Positions 5,555-13,373 are shown, counted from the stretch's first letter. The stretch is DNA of 17,582 bases from Candidatus Parcubacteria bacterium (GCA_027424065.1 DAIBYH010000003.1:1-17582), one strand, 5' to 3'. Notes: generated from the sequence alone by a model not told the origin. Numbers and translations: made by a program.

Positions 5555-5646
5555 GCGAGCCCTTAGATAACCCCTCCTATCCTCCCCTTAGAAAAGGGGA
5601 GGAAGTTTAATTCCTCCTCCCTTTCGAGGGAGGAGCTAGAGGAGGG
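5555..5646 (+). repeat. 92-nt folded intergenic repeat, copy 2
   Basis: It matches copy 1 (908-999) at 82 of 92 positions. Both inner hairpin stems are unchanged, and the outer stem keeps seven pairs (CCCTCCT/AGGAGGG). It ends one base before the stop codon of the HIT-family gene and lies between convergent genes, as copy 1 does. On the minus strand its TTCG-loop hairpin could also help end transcription of the HIT gene. Confidence 0.8.
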
Positions 5647-5647
5647 C

Positions 5648-6085
5648 TCAGGAGGGACGCTGCGCCGCGGCCTCTTTTATTTTGCGCTCCACCTCGGCGA
5701 GCGGGATGCGGTCGCCGGAATGGACGACCGACTGGATGGAACTCCCGCCGTCGCCGTGCCAGCGCGGCATCAGATGGACATGCAGATGATCCACCTCCTG
5801 GCCGCTGGCCCGACCCTGATTGATGCCCATCGTGATGCCGTCCGGTCCGAGCGCCGCCGCGAGCAGAGCGGCCACCTTCTTTACGGCCGCAAAAAGCGGC
5901 GCAACCTCGTCGTCCGGCAGCGCCAGGAGCGTCGGCGCATGCTGTTTCGGGATGACCATCGTATGCCCCGGCGCGCGCGGCAGGATATCGAGGAATGCCA
6001 TCACGCGATCATCCTCATAAACGATCTTTGCCGGAATGACGCCGGAAGCGATCTTGCAAAAAAGGCAATCCTGGTCCTGCATCAC
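5648..6085 (-). CDS. HIT-family nucleotide hydrolase (HinT-like)
   Basis: A 145-residue member of the histidine triad family, which hydrolyses nucleoside phosphoramidates or aminoacyl-AMP-like compounds. The signature HLHVHLMPRW (about residues 99-108) is the catalytic His triad. The N-terminus has CLFCKIASGVIPAKIVYEDD, the Cys pair and fold typical of HinT, and FLDILPRAPGHTMVIPKQH is the conserved strand region. Length is normal. The start is GTG at 6085 or ATG at 6082; the ATG is equally good. It begins 3 nt after the hisS stop on the same strand and has no promoter of its own, so it is likely translated from the lepB-hisS mRNA. Coupling to an aminoacyl-tRNA synthetase fits a role in clearing adenylates, but that is inference. 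Confidence 0.93.
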   Translation of the reverse strand: MMQDQDCLFCKIASGVIPAKIVYEDDRVMAFLDILPRAPGHTMVIPKQHAPTLLALPDDEVAPLFAAVKKVAALLAAALGPDGITMGINQGRASGQEVDHLHVHLMPRWHGDGGSSIQSVVHSGDRIPLAEVERKIKEAAAQRPS

Positions 6086-6088
6086 AGT

Positions 6089-7396
6089 TCAGACCTTCAG
6101 ACGTTTCTTGATCTCTTCAACGATCTTCTCGAGCAGCACCGATTCCTGGGTTCCGGCAGAAAGATCGCGCATGATGACGCTCTTTTCGTATGCCTCGCGC
6201 TGCCCCAGGATAAGCGCCAGCGCGACGCCCTCTTTATCGGCGACCTTCAGCTGCGCGCCAAGCGAATCCTTGGCAAGCGCCTCGGCCACCATGATGCCGG
6301 ACCGGCGCAGCTCTTCGCGGAGCGCGAAAGCGTTCTTCTTCGCGAGCGTTCCCGCGTGCGCAAGGAACACCTTCTTCACGGGCCGCGCCGCGAGCGAGAT
6401 CTCCTTTGCGCGCAAGGCAGCGATCAGGCGCTCTGCGCCGAGCGCGACCCCGAGCGCCGGCGTCGCATGTCCGCCGATGATCTCCATCAGATAGTCATAG
6501 CGTCCCCCGCCGCCCAGAGCGCCGAGCTCCGCCTCCTTGCCGTCGGCAAAGATCTCAAACACGGTACGGTTATAGTAGTCGAGACCGCGCACCAAGCGGG
6601 CATCCACTTCGTAGGTGATGCCGACCTCCTCGAGATATTCCAGCGTCGCGCGGAAATGCGCCTTGCATGCCGAGCACAGCTTGTCCAAAAAATTCGGCGC
6701 CCGGTCCTTGAACGGCTGGCACTGGGGCTGCTTGCAATCCAAAAGCTTCAACGGATTCGTTTCAAGGCGGCGCACGCAGTCCTCGCAAAGTTCGCCGACA
6801 TGCTGACGATAGTAATTCTGGAGCTGCCGTTTGTAATTGGGACGGCAGACGCGGCAGCCGATGGAATTGATCTTCAGGGTCGGATCCTTAAGCTTCACTT
6901 CCGCAAGGAGATTGATGGAGAGCGTGATGATCTCCGCATCGTAGATCGGATCGTTCTGCCCGCCGATCACTTCGAATCCGATCTGCGTGAATTCGCGATA
7001 GCGGCCGAGCTGAGGGCGGTCGTGCCGGAATACGGGGCCGAAATAGGAAAGACGCTGCGGCGGCGCGAGACGGCTCATGCCGTGCTCAAGATACGCGCGG
7101 CAAACGCCCGGCGTATACTCCGGACGAAGCGCCAAAAGGTCGTCGCCCTTCGTGCGAAGCGTATACATTTCCTTTGCCACGACATCGCTCTCCTCTCCGG
7201 AGGTCTTATTATAGAGCGCGGCATCCTCCAGGACCGGCGGCTCGATGCGGCCGAACCCGTATGAACGTCCGATGGAGCGCGCGGCGTTCTCTATCTTCTC
7301 CCAGTACGGCTCATCCACGGGGAGAATATCGTGCATTCCCTTTGGCGCATGGAAGGCGTCGGGTTTTTTTTCTTTTGGTTTTTCTTTGTGATTCAT
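6089..7396 (-). CDS. hisS: Histidine--tRNA ligase (HisRS)
   Basis: A 435-residue class II aminoacyl-tRNA synthetase that charges tRNA-His. Motif 2 is FRHDRPQLGRYREFTQIG (residues 123-140), the histidine-specific motif is LVRGLDYYNRTVFE (268-281) with catalytic Arg270, and motif 3 is ALGVALGAERL (314-324). The C-terminal anticodon-binding domain starts near 341 (KKVFLAHAG). Between motifs 2 and 3 is an insertion with eight cysteines in four pairs (C181/C184, C204/C207, C221/C226, C241/C244), likely two zinc sites; this Cys-rich insertion is known in part of the HisRS family. A lysine-rich N-terminal tail of about 15 residues precedes the core (APKGMHDILP). No promoter or Shine-Dalgarno is clear, and lepB ends 36 nt upstream, suggesting cotranscription. 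Confidence 0.96.
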   Translation of the reverse strand: MNHKEKPKEKKPDAFHAPKGMHDILPVDEPYWEKIENAARSIGRSYGFGRIEPPVLEDAALYNKTSGEESDVVAKEMYTLRTKGDDLLALRPEYTPGVCRAYLEHGMSRLAPPQRLSYFGPVFRHDRPQLGRYREFTQIGFEVIGGQNDPIYDAEIITLSINLLAEVKLKDPTLKINSIGCRVCRPNYKRQLQNYYRQHVGELCEDCVRRLETNPLKLLDCKQPQCQPFKDRAPNFLDKLCSACKAHFRATLEYLEEVGITYEVDARLVRGLDYYNRTVFEIFADGKEAELGALGGGGRYDYLMEIIGGHATPALGVALGAERLIAALRAKEISLAARPVKKVFLAHAGTLAKKNAFALREELRRSGIMVAEALAKDSLGAQLKVADKEGVALALILGQREAYEKSVIMRDLSAGTQESVLLEKIVEEIKKRLKV

Positions 7397-7432
7397 GGAT
7401 TAAAATCGTTCGCGTGAATCATCGCACCGGCG

Positions 7433-8008
7433 CTAATCCGGGTAGTTCGGAGCCGAGAAGAGAGTGACGGCGTTGAGCGGCCAGAGGCGGACCCTGACCA
7501 GACCAACGATATTCTTCGCCGGAAGCGGACCCCAGCTGCGGGAATCATAGCTCGCCGGACGGTTATCGCCAAGCATCAGATAGCTGCTGGAGGAAAGATT
7601 GAAGGTCTCGTTGCCCGAAGTCACAATGCCCGAGGGGAGGTACGGCTCATGCAGCACGAAGCCGTTCGGATGGCTCGTGTTGTAGATCGTCACCGTGCCG
7701 CTCGCGATCGTCACCCGCTCGCCGGGAAGACCGATGATGCGCTTGATGAAATACGTGCTGTAATCCTCCGGATCATGGAACACGACGACCTCGCCCCGCT
7801 CCGGCGGACGGAAACGGTAGGTCAGCTCATCCACAAGAACGTAATCGCCATTGGAGAACGTCGGCGACATGCTGGTGCCGCTCACGAGGAACGGCTGCAC
7901 GAGAAACGTCCGCACCAAAAAGACCGCAACAATGGCAACGACGACTATCTCAAAGATCTCGAGGAGTGACGATAGGAATTTTCTCATGCGAAATTTCGTG
8001 AAGCGCAC
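7433..8008 (-). CDS. lepB: Signal peptidase I
   Basis: A 191-residue membrane-anchored serine protease that removes signal peptides from exported proteins. It has one hydrophobic anchor (residues about 19-36, FEIVVVAIVAVFLVRTF), then SGTSMSPTF with catalytic Ser46, YFIKRIIGLPGE with the general base Lys89, and LGDNRPASYDSRSWG, the family's box E. A short form with one transmembrane segment is typical of Gram-positive-like enzymes. The start is GTG at 8008; ATG at 7987 is an in-frame alternative that leaves the anchor intact. The promoter at 8021-8048 predicts a start of transcription only about 6 nt before the GTG. It heads the run lepB-hisS-HIT, and diverges from pth. Confidence 0.93.
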   Translation of the reverse strand: MRFTKFRMRKFLSSLLEIFEIVVVAIVAVFLVRTFLVQPFLVSGTSMSPTFSNGDYVLVDELTYRFRPPERGEVVVFHDPEDYSTYFIKRIIGLPGERVTIASGTVTIYNTSHPNGFVLHEPYLPSGIVTSGNETFNLSSSSYLMLGDNRPASYDSRSWGPLPAKNIVGLVRVRLWPLNAVTLFSAPNYPD

Positions 8009-8020
8009 CCAATGTCTTTC

Positions 8021-8048
8021 ATTATAGGTACGGTTATGGAATAATCAA
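8021..8048 (-). promoter_or_regulatory. Promoter of lepB
   Basis: On the minus strand TTGATT (8043-8048), a 16-bp spacer and a perfect TATAAT (8021-8026). The transcript would start near 8014, giving a leader of about 6 nt to the GTG at 8008, or about 27 nt to the ATG at 7987. It overlaps the candidate pth promoter. Confidence 0.75.
8040..8045 (+). promoter_or_regulatory. Candidate -10 box for pth
   Basis: AATAAT (5 of 6 consensus bases) ends 6 nt before the ATG at 8052, the same spacing as the TATACT box of the RelA/SpoT gene, so the mRNA may be leaderless. No convincing -35 box is seen. It overlaps the lepB -35 box. Confidence 0.35.
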
Positions 8049-8051
8049 GCT

Positions 8052-8603
8052 ATGGAATCCCCGACGGTCCTGATCGGCCTCGGCAACCCCGGCGCCGAGT
8101 ACGCATCAACCTACCATAATATCGGCATGGCGGCGGTCGATGCGATCGCCGCGGACATTTTCGGCGGCGCGAACGTCCCCTGGGAGACCCACCAGAAGCT
8201 GTTTTCATATGCCCGCACCGGCCATTGGGCCTTCGTAAAACCCCTTACCTTCATGAACGACTCGGGGAGGGCCGTCCGCGAAGCAGTCCGCAAATTCAAT
8301 GCTGCGCCGGAGGACATCGTCCTCCTCCACGACGACAGCGACCTCCTCGTCGGCGAATGGAAAATGTCGCGCGGCCGCGGCGCGGCCGGCCATCACGGCG
8401 TGGAATCGGCGATCGCGGCGCTTGGCACGAATCAATTCCTCCGCGTCCGCATCGGCATCCGCCCGCCGGAGGAACGGACCCGCGAAAAGGCGGGCTCTTT
8501 CGTGCTTCATCCCGTTCAGAAATCCTCCGAACCGATCTTCGCAAAAATATTCGATGAGATCGCCGAAGCGCTCGCCGAACCATCCACGCAACCCCTTCCA
8601 TGA
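8052..8603 (+). CDS. pth: Peptidyl-tRNA hydrolase
   Basis: A 183-residue cytoplasmic hydrolase that recycles tRNA from stalled peptidyl-tRNA. LIGLGNPGAEYASTYHNIG holds Asn12 and catalytic His22, VKPLTFMNDSG holds Asn69, and LLHDDSDL holds Asp94, matching E. coli N10, H20, N68 and D93. The fifth conserved position (E. coli N114, in GHNG) is His115 here: the segment reads GRGAAGHHGVESA. Length is near the family norm. No Shine-Dalgarno is present; a -10-like AATAAT ends 6 nt upstream. Its TGA overlaps the ATG of the DedA gene (ATGA), so the two are probably translationally coupled. It leads a five-gene run. Confidence 0.94.
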   Translation: MESPTVLIGLGNPGAEYASTYHNIGMAAVDAIAADIFGGANVPWETHQKLFSYARTGHWAFVKPLTFMNDSGRAVREAVRKFNAAPEDIVLLHDDSDLLVGEWKMSRGRGAAGHHGVESAIAALGTNQFLRVRIGIRPPEERTREKAGSFVLHPVQKSSEPIFAKIFDEIAEALAEPSTQPLP

Positions 8604-9196
8604 GCATCACCACGGCAACGGTCATCGGCTGGCTGCTCGCCTACCGCTACCTCATCCTGTTCCCTCTTGTCCTGATCGAGGGACCCATCGTGACGATCAT
8701 CGCCGGCTTCATGATCTCGCTCGGCCAGTTCAATTTCTTCATCACCTATCCCCTCGTGGTCGTCGGCGACATCGCCGGCGATCTCTTCATGTACGCCCAG
8801 GGGCGATGGGGCGGCAAGCCCGCCATAAGGAAATGGGGGAAATTTTTCGGCATCCGGCAGGGAACGATCGCAAAGATCGAGGATCATTTCAAGCAGCGTC
8901 CCGGAAAGACGCTCATCTGGGGAAAGATCTCCCATTTCCTCGGCGGCCCGATCCTGATCGCCGCCGGCATGTCCCAAATGCCCGTCTCCGAATTCCTCTG
9001 GTACAACTTCCTCGGCACGCTGCCGAAATCCCTGATCCTGCTCCTTATCGGATTTTACTTTGGCCGCGCGTATGCTACATTCGATACGTTCTTCCAGTAT
9101 GCCGGATGGGCCCTTGCGGGCATCATCATCATTGCGGCCATCGTCTATTTCATCATGGCGAAGACCAGCAAGGAATACCTCGAGGAAGAAGAATAG
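8600..9196 (+). CDS. DedA-family (VTT/SNARE-associated domain) membrane protein
   Basis: A 198-residue polytopic membrane protein of the DedA family, which includes lipid and polyprenyl-phosphate translocases (for example UptA, and eukaryotic TMEM41B/VMP1 scramblases). The order fits: ILFPLVLIEGPIVTIIAGF, a second segment (TYPLVVVGDIAGDLFMYAQG), a charged middle (GRWGGKPAIRKWGKFFGI), ISHFLGGPILIAAGMSQMP, a conserved SEFLWYNFLGTLPKS region and a final hydrophobic helix near 165-187. The C-terminus is acidic (EYLEEEE). The ATG overlaps the pth stop by 4 nt and the hydrolase starts 6 nt after its stop. Sitting next to a hydrolase and glycolipid-type glycosyltransferases suggests a membrane lipid role. 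The transported substrate is not known. Confidence 0.85.
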   Translation: MSITTATVIGWLLAYRYLILFPLVLIEGPIVTIIAGFMISLGQFNFFITYPLVVVGDIAGDLFMYAQGRWGGKPAIRKWGKFFGIRQGTIAKIEDHFKQRPGKTLIWGKISHFLGGPILIAAGMSQMPVSEFLWYNFLGTLPKSLILLLIGFYFGRAYATFDTFFQYAGWALAGIIIIAAIVYFIMAKTSKEYLEEEE

Positions 9197-9202
9197 CATC
9201 CC

Positions 9203-10048
9203 ATGAACCTCCATTCTGAAAAGAAATCCGTTGCGACCAAGAAAGGCAGCATCGTCTACTTCGCGGCGGGCCCCAAGGACGCTCCCCGGACCGCCATGCT
9301 GCTCCACGGCCTATCGTCGAACCACACGACCTGGCTGAACTTCATGGAACGGTTCGCCACGGAGAATATCCGAACCATCGTACCGGACCTCCGCGGGCAC
9401 GGCTTTTCGGACCAATCCAAAAAAAGGGACTGGTACGACTTTTCGGTGTTTGCCGACGATCTCGCCGCTATTGCCGAGCAGGAACAGCTTTCCGCCTTCG
9501 ATCTCACCGGATACTCGTTCGGCGGCTATGTCGCTCTTACCTATGCCGCCGCCCACCCCGAAAAACTCCGCAGCCTTGCGCTCGTCAGTGCGAATTTCAT
9601 GAACCCGCTCCGCTATGGGCGCTTTTCACCGCTCGCGCCCGCGGCGGCCGCCTTCGTGGACAGCCTGGCATGGCTCACCTATCCCCAATGGCTCAAAAAC
9701 TACCCCTATTTCGAACATGGGAAATCGACCGGCTATCTTGATTCAACGCTCAAGGGCCTCATCACCATGCCGCTCTCGGTGAATTTCTGGATGCTTGCAC
9801 GCACGCTCCGCCTGGACCTCTCCGATGCCCTGCCCCGCATCGCCTGCCCCACGCTCATCGTCCGCAGCGCAAGCGATCCCTACCTGACCGAACGCGAGGT
9901 CAAGGATATGGCGCGGAAGATCGAACGGGCGCGGGCTGTCACGATCGAAAGCGACAGTCATTATCTTGCATCCCGCGACCAGGATGAGCTCGCACGCGAA
10001 CTCCTTCCCTTCATCGCCGACCCCGCATCATTCATTCAACGACCATGA
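9203..10048 (+). CDS. Alpha/beta hydrolase
   Basis: A 281-residue alpha/beta-hydrolase fold enzyme. LLHGLSSNHTTW forms the oxyanion HG motif, DLRGHGFSD the next strand, GYSFGGYVAL the nucleophile elbow (Ser in GYSFGG, near residue 105), SASDPYLT the acid, and ESDSHYLASR the catalytic His (residue 253, ASR after). The triad is complete, so it is active in principle as an esterase, lipase or related hydrolase; the substrate is unknown. No signal peptide is seen. It starts 6 nt after the DedA gene and its stop overlaps the next ATG (ATGA), so it is part of the same mRNA. Given its neighbours, an acyl-lipid substrate is plausible but inferred. Confidence 0.88.
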   Translation: MNLHSEKKSVATKKGSIVYFAAGPKDAPRTAMLLHGLSSNHTTWLNFMERFATENIRTIVPDLRGHGFSDQSKKRDWYDFSVFADDLAAIAEQEQLSAFDLTGYSFGGYVALTYAAAHPEKLRSLALVSANFMNPLRYGRFSPLAPAAAAFVDSLAWLTYPQWLKNYPYFEHGKSTGYLDSTLKGLITMPLSVNFWMLARTLRLDLSDALPRIACPTLIVRSASDPYLTEREVKDMARKIERARAVTIESDSHYLASRDQDELARELLPFIADPASFIQRP

Positions 10049-11265
10049 ACATTGCGATCTGGAGCGATACCTTTCCGCCACAGGTGAACGGCGTCGCGAG
10101 CGTCGCTCGCGATCTTGCGGCGGCCCTTGCGGACGCAGGGCACCGCGTCGCCGTTTTTTCCGTGGTCGACGACGAACGCGAAGCCGGAACCGTGGAAGGA
10201 TCGTATGCCATCCACAAGATCCCCGCGCTCTCCGTCCCGAAATTCATCTATTCGGGAGGGCAGCTTGCATTCGCCGTCACGCCAAGCCCTGCGGCGCTCC
10301 GCGCGCTTAAAAAATTCAAGCCCGATATCATCCATTCGCACACTCCCTTCGTTGCAGGATGGCACGCCGTGATCGGAAAAAAACTGCTGCGGGTCCCTAT
10401 CGTGGGAACGCACCACACCTTCTTCGACGATTATCTGAAACACATCAAGCTCGACTATGCCTGGGGCAGGAATTTTTCATGGAAGATCATGACGGCCTAC
10501 TATAACCGCATGGATGCCGTCACAAGCCCTTCACGCGCGCTCGCCGCGGCGCTCCAGGAGCACGGCCTTTCCGTTCCGCTCCACGTGGTCCCTAATCCGG
10601 CGAACACCGAACTTTTCACCCCCGTTGATCCTGCGGCGAAACAGGAATTGAAGCAGCGCTACGGTCTTGGCAAGCAAGCCATCGTCTATATGGGCCGCAC
10701 GAGCTATGAAAAGGATATCGATCAGGCCATTGAGGCATTCTCTCTTGCGGCAAAGGAACTGCCCGACGCGACCCTTATGATCGTGGGCGACGGACCGGAA
10801 CGGAAACGGCTTGAAGCGCTCGCGCGCGAGAAGTCGCCGGACGGACGCATCATCTTCACCGGCATGCTGCGCGGAGAGGCGCTGCGGGATGCGCTTGCCG
10901 CAAACGATCTCTTCCTGACCGCAAGCCGCAGCGAGAACATGCCCGTCTCCGTCATTGAGGCCATGGCCGCCGGTTTGCCGGTCGCGGCAGTCCGCGCCAA
11001 AGGCATGCCGGAGATCGTTTCGCACGGAGAGAACGGCCTGCTGGCAGAACCGGGACGGCCAGACCTCCTCGCCCGCATCATCGTCCAGCTGTTCTCGTCG
11101 CCGGACGACCTTGCCGCGAAGGCCGCCGCCTCCCGAAAGATCGCCGAACGGTATTCGCGTGCAAGCATTGCGCGCGCGACGGCCGAGCTCTACGAGAAGA
11201 TCATCGCCGAACATCGCGGAAAGAGAAAGAACGCTGGAGGTTCCTCCCCGAAAAAGGTAAGATGA
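10045..11265 (+). CDS. GT4 glycosyltransferase, monoglucosyldiacylglycerol synthase-like
   Basis: A 406-residue GT-B fold retaining glycosyltransferase. The start, MNIAIWSDTFPPQVNGVASV, is the glycine-containing N-terminal motif typical of GT4 enzymes using lipid or sugar acceptors. IIHSHTPFVAGWHA and PIVGTHHTFFDDYLKHI match the pattern seen in 1,2-diacylglycerol 3-glucosyltransferases (alMGS-type). VVPNPANTELF opens the donor domain, IVYMGRTSYEKDIDQAIEAF follows, and ENMPVSVIEAMAAGLPVAAV is the nucleotide-sugar EX7E-like region. The C-terminus is basic (KRKNAGGSSPKKVR), which could bind anionic membrane. It overlaps the hydrolase by 4 nt and ends 4 nt before the next glycosyltransferase. Another PimB/mannosyltransferase-type function cannot be excluded without a tree. 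Confidence 0.85.
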   Translation: MNIAIWSDTFPPQVNGVASVARDLAAALADAGHRVAVFSVVDDEREAGTVEGSYAIHKIPALSVPKFIYSGGQLAFAVTPSPAALRALKKFKPDIIHSHTPFVAGWHAVIGKKLLRVPIVGTHHTFFDDYLKHIKLDYAWGRNFSWKIMTAYYNRMDAVTSPSRALAAALQEHGLSVPLHVVPNPANTELFTPVDPAAKQELKQRYGLGKQAIVYMGRTSYEKDIDQAIEAFSLAAKELPDATLMIVGDGPERKRLEALAREKSPDGRIIFTGMLRGEALRDALAANDLFLTASRSENMPVSVIEAMAAGLPVAAVRAKGMPEIVSHGENGLLAEPGRPDLLARIIVQLFSSPDDLAAKAAASRKIAERYSRASIARATAELYEKIIAEHRGKRKNAGGSSPKKVR

Positions 11266-11269
11266 AGGA

Positions 11270-12289
11270 ATGAAGGTCTGCCTCTATCTCGAAATGTATC
11301 ACGCCTTCGGAGGAAGGCTGTATAAGAACATCGGCACCGGCCTGCTCTCATCCTACCGCAACCAGAAAGAGGTGCTCTCGCGGAGCGGCATCGAATTCGT
11401 GGAGGCCTGGGATCCGTCCTGCGACATCCTGCAGATCAATACGCCCTGGCTGAATTCCCTGCGCCTGATCCGCAAGGCGCGCCGCCTCGGCATGCCGGTC
11501 GCCATCTGGTCGCATGTCACCGCGGAGGATGCCCGCGAGGTTTTCTGGCCGAATCGCTTCCTCTATCCCCTCATCAAGCGCTATCTGAAATACGCCTACG
11601 GCCTCGCCGATATCGTATTCTGTCCGAGCGAATATACGCGCTCGCTCCTCATCGGCTACGGCCTCCGACCGGAGAAGCTCGTTGCCGTTTCGAACGGCGT
11701 CGACGTCCATGTCTTCAAGCGGGACGACGGCAAGCGCGAGTCGGCGCGGAATGAGTTCCGGCTGAAAGGAATGGTGATCGGAACCGTCGGCCTCGCTATT
11801 CCCCGCAAGGGCATCGACACGTTCCTCGCGCTTGCCCGGGCATTTCCGGAACACACCTTCGTCTGGTTCGGCAAGATCTACAGTTCGCTCCTTGCCCAGC
11901 CCCTCCCGAAAGACCTTCCTTCGAACGTCATCTTCACCGGCTACGTCAAAGATATCGTTGCCGCATTCAATGCGCTCGACATCTACGTCTTTCCCTCTCG
12001 CGAAGAAAATCAAGGCATGACGAACGTTGAAGCTGCGGCGGTCGGCGTCCCCATGCTTCTCCGGGATCTTCCCGCGTATCGCGGCTATTTCACCGACGAG
12101 AGCGACTCCCTGATGGCGAAGGCCGAAGAAGAATTCGCCCCGAAGCTCGCCCGTCTGCTCAATAATAAAGAGGAGCGGGAGGCGCTCGCCGCGCGCGCCA
12201 AAGAACGCGTCATCCGGGAACAATCACTGGAAGCCTGCGGCGAAAGAATGCGCGGCCTCTACGAAATGCTGCGTTCCCCCAAGAAATGA
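11270..12289 (+). CDS. GT4 glycosyltransferase, diglucosyldiacylglycerol synthase (CpoA)-like
   Basis: A 339-residue GT-B glycosyltransferase. It begins MKVCLYLEMYHAFGGRLYKN and continues with a DILQINTPWLNSLRLIRKAR segment, VAIWSHVTAEDAREVFW and FCPSEYTRSLLIGYGLRPEK; this layout resembles Gram-positive diglucosyldiacylglycerol synthases such as pneumococcal CpoA, which add a second glucose to monoglucosyl-diacylglycerol. VAVSNGVDV links the domains, TVGLAIPRKGIDTF opens the donor domain, and SREENQGMTNVEAAAVGVPM is the EX7E-like motif. It lies 4 nt after the alMGS-like gene, a pair arrangement known in streptococci. The start ATG follows an AAGG tract. Assignment is from recalled motif similarity, not an alignment. 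Confidence 0.82.
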   Translation: MKVCLYLEMYHAFGGRLYKNIGTGLLSSYRNQKEVLSRSGIEFVEAWDPSCDILQINTPWLNSLRLIRKARRLGMPVAIWSHVTAEDAREVFWPNRFLYPLIKRYLKYAYGLADIVFCPSEYTRSLLIGYGLRPEKLVAVSNGVDVHVFKRDDGKRESARNEFRLKGMVIGTVGLAIPRKGIDTFLALARAFPEHTFVWFGKIYSSLLAQPLPKDLPSNVIFTGYVKDIVAAFNALDIYVFPSREENQGMTNVEAAAVGVPMLLRDLPAYRGYFTDESDSLMAKAEEEFAPKLARLLNNKEEREALAARAKERVIREQSLEACGERMRGLYEMLRSPKK

Positions 12290-12341
12290 CGAGGCAGGGA
12301 AATTTCATTTCTTTTTAATCTCACCGGCATAAGGTGGGACC

Positions 12342-13361
12342 ATGGAAGATGCCGCATATTATCATGCGCTTGCCGTACGCTCAGCGGGAGATTACGGAAA
12401 GCTGAAACTCGAACGGAACGGCGCGGCGAACTGGCAGGAGGCCTGCGAAAGGACGCTTGGTCCCTCGTGCGGCCGCGCGATCGCGGACTACTATGAGCTT
12501 CAAGAACGTGGCATTCGCCTGCTCCTTGCCGAGGACCCGGGCTTCCCGCCGGAGCTGCGCGAGATCCCCCATCCCCCGTTCGCTCTTTATATAAGAGGGA
12601 TCCTTCCGGACCCCAAGACGGCGCGGCTCGCGATCGTGGGCACCCGGCGGGCGACGCCCGACGGAAAAACAACGGCGCGGCGGTTCTCTGCGGCGCTCGC
12701 CCGCGCCGGAGCCGCCGTTGTGAGCGGTCTCGCTTTCGGCATTGACGCAGCGGCCCATGAAGGATGCCTTGAAGCTGCCGGAACGACGATCGCCGTACTG
12801 CCCGGAGGCCTCAATGAGATCTATCCTCGCAACAACGCGCGGATCGCAGAGCGGATCCTCGGCGCCGGCGGCGCCATCGTCTCGGAATATCCCCCGGGAG
12901 AACCGGCCTATCCCGCACGGTTCCTGGAACGGAACCGCATTGTGAGCGGACTCTCCCGCGGCGTGCTCGTCATCGAGGCGCCGGAACGGTCGGGATCCCT
13001 CGCGACCGCGCGATTCGCCATTGAACAGAACCGCGACGTCTTCGTGGTTCCCGGTCCCGTGACCCATCCCCACTTCAAGGGATCGCATGGCTTGATCCGC
13101 GACGGCGCAGAGCTCGTCCGGGGGCCGGAAGATATCTTCACCGCCTACGGCATGGCTCCCGCGGACCGCCTGCAAACCGCCGCGGGAGATCCGGAAACAC
13201 GGGCTATTATCGCCTGCCTCGCTTCATTCGGCACGCCCGGCGACATTGACAAAATAGCGGCGGCGACTAAACTGGAACCCCGTATCGTAAGCCGGATCAC
13301 GAGCATGCTCCTTATTCAAGGCGTTCTTCGGGAAGACGGCGCGGGCTTTATGATAAACTGA
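12342..13361 (+). CDS. dprA: DNA-processing protein DprA
   Basis: A 339-residue DprA/Smf protein, which loads RecA on incoming single-stranded DNA during natural transformation. The Rossmann-like core starts near residue 98 (AIVGTRRATPDG) and continues VVSGLAFGIDAAAHEGCL, TIAVLPGGLNEIYPRNN, GAIVSEYPPG, FLERNRIVSGLSRGVLVIEA, SGSLATARFAIEQNRDVFVV and GPV, all in the expected order. The N-terminal part is a helical SAM-like extension. The C-terminal residues 286-339 look like a winged-helix domain (DIDKIAAATKLEPRIVSRIT). The ATG is preceded by AAGGTGG (12331-12337), a good Shine-Dalgarno. It starts 52 nt after the last glycosyltransferase and its stop is 12 nt before topA. Confidence 0.95.
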   Translation: MEDAAYYHALAVRSAGDYGKLKLERNGAANWQEACERTLGPSCGRAIADYYELQERGIRLLLAEDPGFPPELREIPHPPFALYIRGILPDPKTARLAIVGTRRATPDGKTTARRFSAALARAGAAVVSGLAFGIDAAAHEGCLEAAGTTIAVLPGGLNEIYPRNNARIAERILGAGGAIVSEYPPGEPAYPARFLERNRIVSGLSRGVLVIEAPERSGSLATARFAIEQNRDVFVVPGPVTHPHFKGSHGLIRDGAELVRGPEDIFTAYGMAPADRLQTAAGDPETRAIIACLASFGTPGDIDKIAAATKLEPRIVSRITSMLLIQGVLREDGAGFMIN

Positions 13362-13373
13362 AAGAGCATCATT

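Noticed and set aside
5720..7264. Long plus-strand open frame of 514 codons
   Set aside because: It lies opposite hisS and the HIT gene, has a low-complexity Arg/Leu/Ala-rich product with no family features, and is explained by GC-rich antisense openness.
8601..8603. Recoding of TGA as Gly, as in Gracilibacteria or SR1
   Set aside because: TGA ends several genes at their family-normal length (pth, hydrolase, sugar transferase, dprA) and no in-frame TGA interrupts a gene.
8516..9307. Minus-strand frame of 263 codons opposite the DedA gene
   Set aside because: The opposite strand encodes a clear membrane protein with overlaps to its neighbours; this product is a charged antisense shadow.
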